A stretch of 64,000 nucleotides of DNA, from NCBI GenBank assembly GCA_934130375.1, contig CAKOXW010000004.1, positions 1 to 64,000 on the forward strand, written 5' to 3'. The DNA is from an uncultured Bacilli bacterium (GTDB taxonomy: Bacteria > Bacillota_I > Bacilli_A > RF39 > UBA660). Both the position numbers and the translations under genes were made by a program. Positions within the stretch are counted from its first letter, which is position 1; each line of letters opens with the position of its first letter. Shown here piece by piece: positions 50,874-58,965 of the stretch. The notes beneath the pieces are model-generated. The model was given only the letters and a program-made list of their open reading frames with translations. It did no database searches and had not been told where the DNA came from.

Positions 50874-53096
50874 TTATTTTAAATCTATTTCTTCTTCAGC
50901 TTTATTATATAACTCAATTTTATTATTAACATCAACTTTTGTAACAAGCCATTTTCTTAGAGAACACATTCTTACAAAATCATCAATTCTATTTATCCCA
51001 TTGATTTCTTTTAATGTAATTACAATTCCAAACTTTATTCCTTCACCATCTCTTTTTTCTAATCGCTCTTTAGTCTTAATGCTTATTCCCCATAATTCAT
51101 TTGAATATTTCTTTTTAGGTCTGGAACCATCTTTTAATATTTCCATTATATGTTTTACATTATCCCATTTTCTATAATTTTTTCGTGCATTTCCTTCATA
51201 CATATAGTGACCTTCTTCGGTTTGATAGTTATTGTTTATTGTTTTTATATGACCTTTATCATCAATTCTACCAAATGATAAATCCAGCTCAGTATTAGTA
51301 TAATCTACACCTTGATTTCTTGAACAATTTGGAAAATAACATAATGTTGCTTTAGAGATAAATGGATATTTATCATTATGTAATGGAACAGGAATATCAT
51401 ATGTATATGTATCATATTTTTCAGAAATTCCTTCAATAACAAATTTAATTTCATCATCTTTTGAATTAATAATATCTTCTATTCTCTTTGGAACGACACC
51501 ATACCCTAATAACGGTGCCTGTTTTTGATTAATAATTTCTTTCCAATTTGTGGCAGAATCAATTATTAATGCTTTGGCAACTTCTCTACTTAAGCCTAAA
51601 ATATCAATCAAATATGACATTTTTCTTGAAATCCATGGAGCAGCAAATGATGTTCCTGCTAATAGGCATTCTCCACAAGAGTTACAAGCCTTAATATAAT
51701 CGTTTTTGTCTCCACCATAATAGCAAATATCAGGTTTATTAAAAAAAGACAATACTAATCCTTTTCTAGAATATGAAGCTGATATTCCTTTTGAATCAAC
51801 TGAATTAACAACCAATGCGTTTATCGAATCTGCAGGAGCGCCAATCATCTCAACACTTTCTTTTTGCTTATTAGTCCCTGCAATTACAAATATAACATTA
51901 TTTTCATATTGAATTTTATCTAAAATTGCTGCTTCAGGTGATATAAAGTTTGGATTGATTTCTAGTGCCGAACCAAGTGATAAATTCCATACTCTAATAT
52001 CCTTATTGGTTTTTACTATTTCTTTTATGTGTCTTAATATCGCAAACGAACTCATTTGCTTAGAAAGTGCAACACCAAAATGTCTAACTTTAAATCTACC
52101 GCATCCATCATCTAGTTCAGGATTAATATTTGGTCCATCTACTATAATTGATGATACTGCTGTACCATGATCCATATCCTCTGAGGATGTTTCTATATCA
52201 TCTGAAATCATTTTATGATACTTAACCCAATTAGAAAAATAGCATCTAGTATCAAATAATGTATCAATTACTCCAATTGTTGGTTCATTAGTTGGATTTG
52301 GTAATTTAGGTAATGTATCATCATCTAATGTAATAAAATCATCTTTTGATAGTTCTGAGATATCGCTTAAAGTCATGGCAATTAGATATGGTGCCTTCAT
52401 TTTTAATAATTCCAATTGGTCTGGTGTTAATAATACCGTAGAATCTTCCTCAATAATTCTTTGAGTCAAAATATCTATACCCAATTTATCCATAATTTCT
52501 TTTATATTATCATCAGTCTTATATAAAGTAACTAATGCATTGTCACTAATAATATCACTATTATCTGGCAAGTCAAACTTTTCTACATAATATGCATCCA
52601 CAATTATTTGATTGAAAGCTGATTTAGAAAGTCCAATGCTTGTCAAATATTTAGATAATGCATCTATATTATCTAATTTTTTTTGTGAAACTACACCAGA
52701 CATTTTTTCATTTACACACCTAATAACTAAATCCAATTTACTAATAGATGTATTTAATGAATCCAAATGTATATAATGTGTAATAATATGTTTTGGAATT
52801 TTTTTATCAGTAAATTTTGCACCTACTATTGTGTTATTTGTAACCTTACCAGATTCATGAAGAATTGCAGATATTCGATTACTCTTTGCAATTACATCGA
52901 TATAATACACACTAATTAGTGCACCTTTAACAACATTTTGTGTACTCCAAAAACTATATAATTTTTTTAATTGAGATAATAAAGTTTCCAAATGCTCGAC
53001 TATCACAATTGAACTACCTGGAAGTGTAGCAGGTCCCGGAGTTGAATTATTAGATCTTTGATGAAATTGTCCTTTTAATTGCAATAAATTATTCAT
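50874..53096 (-). CDS. Subtilisin-like (S8) protease paired with AAA+ ATPase
   Basis: 740 residues with no signal peptide, so cytosolic. N-terminal ~270 residues are specific to the family (NNLLQLKGQFHQRSNN, then AKSNRISAIL). The S8 domain has Asp in TIGVIDTLFD, His in DHGTAVSSII, the Asn region IFVIAGTN, and Ser in LAGTSFAAPW, a complete triad. A ~200-residue C-terminal beta domain follows. Four bases after the AAA+ gene. A cytosolic protease under ATPase control is a conflict-system layout; the substrate is unknown. Confidence 0.85.
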   Translation of the reverse strand: MNNLLQLKGQFHQRSNNSTPGPATLPGSSIVIVEHLETLLSQLKKLYSFWSTQNVVKGALISVYYIDVIAKSNRISAILHESGKVTNNTIVGAKFTDKKIPKHIITHYIHLDSLNTSISKLDLVIRCVNEKMSGVVSQKKLDNIDALSKYLTSIGLSKSAFNQIIVDAYYVEKFDLPDNSDIISDNALVTLYKTDDNIKEIMDKLGIDILTQRIIEEDSTVLLTPDQLELLKMKAPYLIAMTLSDISELSKDDFITLDDDTLPKLPNPTNEPTIGVIDTLFDTRCYFSNWVKYHKMISDDIETSSEDMDHGTAVSSIIVDGPNINPELDDGCGRFKVRHFGVALSKQMSSFAILRHIKEIVKTNKDIRVWNLSLGSALEINPNFISPEAAILDKIQYENNVIFVIAGTNKQKESVEMIGAPADSINALVVNSVDSKGISASYSRKGLVLSFFNKPDICYYGGDKNDYIKACNSCGECLLAGTSFAAPWISRKMSYLIDILGLSREVAKALIIDSATNWKEIINQKQAPLLGYGVVPKRIEDIINSKDDEIKFVIEGISEKYDTYTYDIPVPLHNDKYPFISKATLCYFPNCSRNQGVDYTNTELDLSFGRIDDKGHIKTINNNYQTEEGHYMYEGNARKNYRKWDNVKHIMEILKDGSRPKKKYSNELWGISIKTKERLEKRDGEGIKFGIVITLKEINGINRIDDFVRMCSLRKWLVTKVDVNNKIELYNKAEEEIDLK

Positions 53097-53099
53097 ATT

Positions 53100-54134
53100 C
53101 TAATCTCTCCATTCTCTAGAAACCTGACTTTTAGAAATCCCAGTAATTATTTCAATTTCTCTAACAGTGAATCCTAGTTTTTGTAAATCTTTTAATTGCA
53201 TTTTTTTATCTTTATTTATTTTCTTATATAATGTTTTTAAATAATCTAATTCACAATCAGGATTACTAAAAGCAATAGATGTTTTAATTAAATTTCTCAA
53301 ATCTCCAGGATATGGAATTGGTTCCATTAAATTAATTATCTTCTTAAATAGTTTTATATTTCTTCCAGCATTTTTAAATTTTAAAAGCATTTCATTTAAG
53401 ATATATTCTGAAACTTCCAATAAATCTTCCCTTGAATAATTGTTAAAATTAATTATAGAATCAAATCTTCTTATTAATGCCTTATCAAATGAAGAAAATA
53501 AATTAGTTGTAGCAATAAATAGAATATTATCATTTAATTGATCTAATTCTTTTAAAATCGTTGAAGTTGCTCTTCCCATTTCTCTAATATCATTATCATT
53601 CATTCTGTCTAATGCTATAGCATCTATTTCATCAAAAAGTATTATCACCTTTTCAGGATGAGGCATCTTTTTTATTTCGTAGAATAACTCCGTAATATTC
53701 TTAGCAGTTTGTCCTAATTTGCTATCAACAACCATGCTAAAATCAACAGAAAAAATATCCCTTTCAAGTATCCTTGATAATTGCCTTACAGTCTCTGTCT
53801 TGCCAGTGCCTGGAGCACCTTCAAATAAAAATTTATTTACCCCTACATTGTGTTTAACAGCATGAATTAATCCGATAATATCATCTTTTATACTTTCAGG
53901 TAATGGAAATGGTTCTTTACTTGGAGATAGTTTTTTAAAAAAAACCAAGTCAGATTTTTCAATTTGAGGTACAAATGTATTTACATCAGATAGAAGTGCA
54001 AGTATATATTCTGATAATTCAACATCACCAGTTTTATCAAAGTATTTTGCAATTTCATATGCTTCATTTCTAAAATATTCATCATTGTTTTCTGTATGAT
54101 ATTTAATTAAATTTAATATATTCTTCTTCTTCAT
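53100..54134 (-). CDS. AAA+ ATPase with C-terminal HTH, partner of the S8 protease
   Basis: 344 residues from ATG 54134 (AGGTGATAAT). Walker A FEGAPGTGKTET, Walker B VIILFDEIDAIAL, sensor 1 ILFIATTNLF, arginine finger region ALIRRFDSI. The last ~30 residues, LGFTVREIEIITGISKSQVSREW, form a helix-turn-helix, so the protein may regulate its own operon through the TGTCCC boxes at the promoter. First gene of the operon; the protease follows after 3 bases. Confidence 0.85.
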   Translation of the reverse strand: MKKKNILNLIKYHTENNDEYFRNEAYEIAKYFDKTGDVELSEYILALLSDVNTFVPQIEKSDLVFFKKLSPSKEPFPLPESIKDDIIGLIHAVKHNVGVNKFLFEGAPGTGKTETVRQLSRILERDIFSVDFSMVVDSKLGQTAKNITELFYEIKKMPHPEKVIILFDEIDAIALDRMNDNDIREMGRATSTILKELDQLNDNILFIATTNLFSSFDKALIRRFDSIINFNNYSREDLLEVSEYILNEMLLKFKNAGRNIKLFKKIINLMEPIPYPGDLRNLIKTSIAFSNPDCELDYLKTLYKKINKDKKMQLKDLQKLGFTVREIEIITGISKSQVSREWRD

Positions 54135-54150
54135 ATTATCACCTATATTC

Positions 54151-54190
54151 ATTATATATCATTTGGGACACTTTTGCAATATTCGGGACA
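54151..54190 (-). promoter_or_regulatory. Promoter and paired TGTCCC boxes of the AAA+/protease operon
   Basis: Minus strand: TTGCAA (54174-54179), 17-base spacer, TATAAT (54151-54156). TGTCCC lies at 54185-54190 and again at 54165-54170, exactly 20 bp (two helical turns) apart, one upstream of the -35 and one in the spacer. The arrangement fits cooperative binding by a regulator, possibly the ATPase's own HTH. Confidence 0.6.
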
Positions 54191-54262
54191 TATTTTTTAT
54201 TTTTAGTAAGATGTAAAGTAAATAAAAAGACAACTTATTTTTTATAAATTGTCTTTAAAATC

Positions 54263-54583
54263 TTAGTTTTTCTCGAAGAAAGTTAATTTACCACAAGAGC
54301 CTTCACCACCCCCTGCATTCAAGTGATTAGATAATACAATTACGTCACTATTATTGCCATATGCATTAAGAATACTTTTCACCCTATCATTAGGATTTAT
54401 AGTAACATCACTTGTTCTTGTAATACTAACAGGCACACCTAATTCCTTTAATCTATCATAAATATAATTTGCTATTCTTAAATTATATTCCTTCTCAATA
54501 ACACCATTGCCAGATGCACCGGGATCAACTCCTCCGTGCCCTGCATCTACAACCACTTTCTTCGTTGTTCTATCATCATTCAT
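54263..54583 (-). pseudogene. Amidase N-terminal part, cut by the island
   Basis: ATG after AGGTGATAAT. VVVDAGHGGVDPGASG with the first zinc His, then EKEYNLRIANYIYDRL, and VLSNHLNAGGGEG with the second His, are Amidase_3. From about 54305 the frame continues into island DNA (SCGKLTFFEKN) and stops. The remaining catalytic half and five LysM repeats lie at 43324-44448. Lacking the catalytic Glu, this fragment should be inactive. Confidence 0.88.
54300..54310. other. Attachment junction, left copy (island in amidase gene)
   Basis: Minus strand GGTGGTGAAGG, matching GGTGGGAAAGG at the other end except for two central bases. Amidase codons stop here. Confidence 0.75.
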
Positions 54584-54647
54584 ATTATCACCTATTTTAT
54601 AATATGACTTTTACCCAAAATGGTCACTATATAATGCGTCTAATACC

Positions 54648-54683
54648 AAAAATTGATAATTTTTTTTACCAATTATCAATTTT
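54648..54683. terminator. Terminator of the zincin-type gene
   Basis: AAAATTGATAATT/AATTATCAATTTT (13 bp) with a T-rich loop and AT-rich flanks at the stop of the 54682 gene. Confidence 0.65.
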
Positions 54684-55848
54684 AATATTCAATAAATCGT
54701 TCCCATGTCTCTATCGTACTGCTTGATACACAGTCAAAATACTTTTCCAATTGATTGCTTATTACCTTGGCCTTTTCATTAATTGGATTTCCTTTAGTAT
54801 AATAATCTTTTTTTAAGGTTCTAAATATCATATCAGAAAATAATACTGCTCTATCTTCTTTATAATCGCTTTTGCTATAAGCCGATAAGAAATACGCGGG
54901 ATTTGAATAATAATATACATACTCGTTTGTTTGATTGCCATATGTAAATCCTTCGGGATTAAGCTCATTCATGCTTGCCTCAATCGCTTCTGCACCTATT
55001 TTATCTGCTAAATAGCAATCAATATAATGCATTATTTCATGATGAAGAGTGCTCTCAAACAAATATCCTTCAGTACTAATTAATATCACAACAGTATTAG
55101 AATCTTTATTATCAGTTAAACCTGCTACCGAAGGGCCAACTTTTTCAACCAAATAAATAGTTAAATTTTTCCATTTGTTTTTTATTTCATTGAAAAAGGA
55201 ACTTGGATACTTTTTTAATTCAGTATCAATAGAAATAAGAATTTTATTGATTTTTTCATCATTATATTGCCTTACTGGTTCAAAGTATGCATTTTTATAA
55301 ATATTATCCATCTCATCCTTATAACCAACTAAAACACCATACTTACTTTTTATCTCATTTCTATACTCATTATTTATCACATCAAGGGTTTTAACTCCAC
55401 TTTCATTTTCTTCTTTAATTACATCATCACTATCACCAGTTTCATTCTTTTTATCTTCTTGATTATTTTTATCATCACTACTACTTACATTATCTTTTTT
55501 AGGTTCCTCTGGTTTTACTTCTGAATTTTCTACCTTGTTTGTGTTTGACGGTTTATTATCTTTTTTTACATTTTCTTTCTTATCATCAGTTTTAATGTTT
55601 TCTTCTTTTTCTACAACTTTATCATCAAGGGTTTTATCATCATCTTGTTTTTCTTCTTCATTCAAGGTTTTCTTTTCATCATTTTTACCATTATCATTTA
55701 TCCCTTTTTCAACTGCGTCAATCACATTATCTACTTTCCCAACGTTATTTTTCTTGGTATTTGCATACTTACTATCAAATAATACAATAAAAGAAATCAT
55801 AACTATTACAATAAATAAAATTAAATACTTTTTCAAATTCTTTTTCAT
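54682..55848 (-). CDS. Secreted or anchored zincin-type metallopeptidase (HExxH)
   Basis: 388 residues from ATG 55848 (AGAGGTTTATC). A signal-anchor helix (YLILFIVIVMISFIVLF) precedes a ~110-residue Lys/Glu/Asp/Asn linker, then a folded domain with LHHEIMHYID, the HExxH zinc motif, and a downstream Glu-rich helix. Outside the membrane. The family is not one I can name; the tyrosine-rich region after HExxH and lack of other domains suggests a cell-surface peptidase. Chromosomal. Confidence 0.7.
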   Translation of the reverse strand: MKKNLKKYLILFIVIVMISFIVLFDSKYANTKKNNVGKVDNVIDAVEKGINDNGKNDEKKTLNEEEKQDDDKTLDDKVVEKEENIKTDDKKENVKKDNKPSNTNKVENSEVKPEEPKKDNVSSSDDKNNQEDKKNETGDSDDVIKEENESGVKTLDVINNEYRNEIKSKYGVLVGYKDEMDNIYKNAYFEPVRQYNDEKINKILISIDTELKKYPSSFFNEIKNKWKNLTIYLVEKVGPSVAGLTDNKDSNTVVILISTEGYLFESTLHHEIMHYIDCYLADKIGAEAIEASMNELNPEGFTYGNQTNEYVYYYSNPAYFLSAYSKSDYKEDRAVLFSDMIFRTLKKDYYTKGNPINEKAKVISNQLEKYFDCVSSSTIETWERFIEY

Positions 55849-55963
55849 GATAAACCTCTTACTTAAATAAATTATATCATCTAATTTATAAATTACATTA
55901 TTTGGTTTACACATATTTTATATTTTTTATTTTTATGATATTATTATTGTCGAGGTGTTTTTT

Positions 55964-57226
55964 ATGATAATTGCTTTATCGTTATTTATTTTAACTTATA
56001 TACTTATGCTTACAATTACAAAGTATAAGCATTTCATCGCTTTTGGATCTGCTTGTATATTTGTAATACTTGGAATATTACCAGTTGGTAAAATACTCTC
56101 TGAGATTGATTTTAACGTACTTTTAATGATACTTGGAACCATGGGCTTAGTATCTCTATTCATAGAGTCAAAAATGCCAGAATTGCTTGCAGAATTCATT
56201 ATAGAGAGAACTCCAAATATTAAATGGATGACAGTTGCCCTAGCAGTATTTGCAGGAATAGTATCTGCATTTATTGATAATGTTGCAACTGTACTTATAA
56301 TTGCACCAATTGTACTTGTAGTTGCGAAAAAATTCAAAATTTCTCCTGTTATACCAATTATATGCATTTCAATATTTTCTAACCTAGAAGGTGCGGCAAC
56401 ACTAACAGGTGACACAACATCACTTCTTCTTGCTAAAGAAGTAGGTATGAATTTTTTTGATTTCTTTTTCTTTAATGGAAAAATAGGATTATTCTTTATA
56501 GTTCAATTAAGTTTAATTGCAGCAGCGATTACTCTTTTAATACTTCAAAGAAAAAACACAAACAAAATAAAATGCGAACTTAATACAAAAGTTACTGATT
56601 ATATTCCAACAATACTACTTTGTCTATCAATAGTAGCACTTATAATCGCATCATTTATTAACACAAACTTTGAACTTATAAATGGTGTAATATGTACAAG
56701 TTTCTTTATAATTGGGCTTGTTATAAAAATGATTAAAAATAGAAGTATTAAATGTGTTTTACCTAACATTAAAGACATAGATTATGAAACATTACTACTT
56801 CTTGCAAGTTTATTTGTAGTAATTGGTGGCATCAAAGAAGCAGGAATAATTAACTCTATTAGTGATATGTTTTTAAATGTTGGAAATAATCCACTAGTTA
56901 TGTATACTCTAATAGTATTTGTATCAGTAGTTATTTCAGCATTTATTGATAATATTCCATACGTTGCAACAATGTTGCCTGTAATAACAACTATTTCTTT
57001 ATCATCAACAATTAATCCATGCTTATTATATTACGGATTAATTATAGGTGCGACACTTGGTGGTAATTTCACTCCAATTGGAGCATCTGCTAACATTACA
57101 GCAATTGGACTTCTTAAGAAAAATGGATATGAACTTGATAATAAAGACTATTTTAAATACAGTGTTCCAATATCACTTGCTGCAATATTAACAAGTTATA
57201 TAATTGCATTACTATTATTTATTTAA
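55964..57226 (+). CDS. ArsB/NhaD-type anion or Na+/H+ transporter
   Basis: 420 residues, 10-11 helices. ATG at 55964 after GAGGTG. The two-fold repeated motif SAFIDNVATVLIIAP (first half) and SAFIDNIPYVATMLP (second half) with NLEGAATLTGD and GGNFTPIGASANI is the Ion Transporter superfamily (CitMHS/ArsB/NhaD) signature. Transported ion cannot be chosen from the sequence. Confidence 0.88.
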   Translation: MIIALSLFILTYILMLTITKYKHFIAFGSACIFVILGILPVGKILSEIDFNVLLMILGTMGLVSLFIESKMPELLAEFIIERTPNIKWMTVALAVFAGIVSAFIDNVATVLIIAPIVLVVAKKFKISPVIPIICISIFSNLEGAATLTGDTTSLLLAKEVGMNFFDFFFFNGKIGLFFIVQLSLIAAAITLLILQRKNTNKIKCELNTKVTDYIPTILLCLSIVALIIASFINTNFELINGVICTSFFIIGLVIKMIKNRSIKCVLPNIKDIDYETLLLLASLFVVIGGIKEAGIINSISDMFLNVGNNPLVMYTLIVFVSVVISAFIDNIPYVATMLPVITTISLSSTINPCLLYYGLIIGATLGGNFTPIGASANITAIGLLKKNGYELDNKDYFKYSVPISLAAILTSYIIALLLFI

Positions 57227-57233
57227 TAATATT

Positions 57234-57289
57234 AAAAAAGACTGGTATTTTAAACCTAATTAAATTTGGTTTAATTACCAATCTTTTTT
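57234..57289. terminator. Bidirectional terminator
   Basis: AAAAAAGA-TGGTA-TTAAACC pairs with GGTTTAA-TACCA-TCTTTTTT around an AT-rich loop, between convergent genes. Confidence 0.85.
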
Positions 57290-58220
57290 ATAAATCAACA
57301 ATATTTTTCCAATTAGTTGGAAAACCTATCTTATCTAATACTTTATCAATTTCAATAGAATTCAATTTATTACCAAGTAAATCAACTTCATATCCAAGTT
57401 CATATACAAGTAACTTAAAATCTTCTTTTGAAAGCATAAATTTAAACATTAATACTAAAGAAAATAAGTCATTTTTGCCATATACGTATTCTTCATCAAT
57501 TTTAGGAATATTTAATTTGTGATGATAGATATTATTTGGAATACTTCTTTGTGTTCTATAAGTATAAAGCATATCTTCATGAGCACACAAATTTCTATAA
57601 TTAGACATTATTGGCAAGAATACAGTCATATCAAACGCATCCATCTTATAGTACTTAGCAATTTCTTTTTGGTCTTCTGGTTTTAATATCATAAATAATT
57701 CACTTATCAATCCAAAAGACAATACTTTTACTAATATCCACATAGGAATATATCCATAATTAGTTAAATAGTGTAGCGTCGCAGTATGCTGTTTAGCATT
57801 TGTTTTAATTTGTCTTTTCATCTTATTAATAACATCTGCAACTTGTCTTCTTTTACTTATATCAGTTACGAAATTAGACATTTTTAAATATTCTTTTTCT
57901 TTATAACCATATTTACCTGATAAATGATAACTAAATATTGATTTTAAGTTATTTTCAACAATTAAAAGATATTTAAACATTACATTTCTAATATTTCTAT
58001 CAAAACAAAATAATGCATAAAGTTCATCAAAAGAAGAACCATCTATAAATGTATTTTCCTTTGGCCCTTTAAAAAGTAAATGTCTATAACCATTTATAAA
58101 GAAATAATTTTCTCTTAACAAAATTTCTTTTGTTTTATCATCATTAGAAATAGTTAACCCTTTATCTCTTAATATATCAATTTGTTCATCTATAGTTTTA
58201 AAACTTTTCATTCTACCCAT
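57288..58220 (-). CDS. Abi_2 family (AbiD/F-like) HEPN protein
   Basis: 310 residues, AGGTGATTTA before the ATG. SFKTIDEQIDILRDKGL, ILLRENYFFINGYRHLL, LYALFCFDRNIRNVMFKYLLIVENNLKS and, near residue 210, NYRNLCAHEDMLY (an R-x4-H HEPN motif) define Abi_2. Members cause abortive infection in Lactococcus, and HEPN residues suggest RNase activity. A single gene here, without a visible antitoxin. Confidence 0.9.
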   Translation of the reverse strand: MGRMKSFKTIDEQIDILRDKGLTISNDDKTKEILLRENYFFINGYRHLLFKGPKENTFIDGSSFDELYALFCFDRNIRNVMFKYLLIVENNLKSIFSYHLSGKYGYKEKEYLKMSNFVTDISKRRQVADVINKMKRQIKTNAKQHTATLHYLTNYGYIPMWILVKVLSFGLISELFMILKPEDQKEIAKYYKMDAFDMTVFLPIMSNYRNLCAHEDMLYTYRTQRSIPNNIYHHKLNIPKIDEEYVYGKNDLFSLVLMFKFMLSKEDFKLLVYELGYEVDLLGNKLNSIEIDKVLDKIGFPTNWKNIVDL

Positions 58221-58241
58221 TAAATCACCTACTATATAAAA

Positions 58242-58916
58242 CTAGTATAACATATTTTTATTAAAAATTTCTATTAAAGCATCTAATATGACACTTACTA
58301 TACTATTTTGATGCTCATCTGTAAGTAATTTTTTCCTTTCATAAGGATTTGATAAAAAACCAACTTCTAACAAAACACCAGGTTTAGTAATATTTTTATA
58401 CATATATAAATTATTAATTTCTTTTATTTCTTTAGTACTATTTAAGTACTTATTAAAGTATTTTTGAAATACTATAGCAACATCCTTGTTGTTCTTATTA
58501 ATATCATCATAAAATACCTGCGCACCATTCCATGAAGAGTTCAAAGATGAATTCAAATGTATAGATAAATATAAATCAGCCTTAGAATTATTTATTAACT
58601 TAGCCCTATTACCAAGATCACTTCTCTTTCTTAAAGATGCACTTTTGTCTGACAAATCATAATCACCATTCCTTGTTAGTAATACCTGTGCACCCATGCT
58701 TTCTAATTTATCCTTTAATTTTAAAGTGATAGCTAAGTTAATATCTTCCTCGTGTATATCTTTATAACACGCTCCAACATCAACACCTCCATGTCCTGCA
58801 TCTAAATATATAACCTTGCCAAGCAAAGAATAACCAAGCGCTTTTGCATTTATAAAATTAAATAAACATATCGCACTTATAAACAATAAAAACATTTTAA
58901 TCTTATACATATTCAT
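58242..58916 (-). CDS. N-acetylmuramoyl-L-alanine amidase (CwlD-like)
   Basis: 224 residues with an N-terminal signal/anchor helix. KVIYLDAGHGGVDVGA (first His), HEEDINLAITLKL (Glu), DLYLSIHLNSS (second His) and LLEVGFLSNP (catalytic Glu) complete the Amidase_3 active site. No LysM or SH3 domain. The size and layout fit CwlD, which trims peptidoglycan for spore cortex; sporulation role is inference. Unlike the split amidase at 54263, this copy is whole. Confidence 0.9.
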   Translation of the reverse strand: MNMYKIKMFLLFISAICLFNFINAKALGYSLLGKVIYLDAGHGGVDVGACYKDIHEEDINLAITLKLKDKLESMGAQVLLTRNGDYDLSDKSASLRKRSDLGNRAKLINNSKADLYLSIHLNSSLNSSWNGAQVFYDDINKNNKDVAIVFQKYFNKYLNSTKEIKEINNLYMYKNITKPGVLLEVGFLSNPYERKKLLTDEHQNSIVSVILDALIEIFNKNMLY

Positions 58917-58940
58917 ATTAAATTATATTCTATATAAAAA

Positions 58941-58965
58941 GAAAAAAGACGTATTAAAAACGTCC
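58941..58965 (-). terminator. Terminator of the DUF2207 gene
   Basis: GACGT/ACGTC with a 7-base loop and a six-T tail on the minus strand, overlapping the gene end. Confidence 0.7.

Larger units (their letters stand above)
44444..54305. mobile_element. 9.86-kb LSR-borne defence island inside an amidase gene
   Basis: Amidase N-terminal coding DNA ends at 54301-54310 and resumes at 44438-44448, with short identical sequence at both points, so the ends are known to a few bases. The island encodes a TnpX-like recombinase, small replication-like proteins (SSB-like, winged HTH), an ASCH protein, a restriction enzyme and methyltransferase, and a subtilase/AAA+ operon. There is no relaxase or transfer gene, so it depends on other systems to move between cells. 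Confidence 0.88.
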
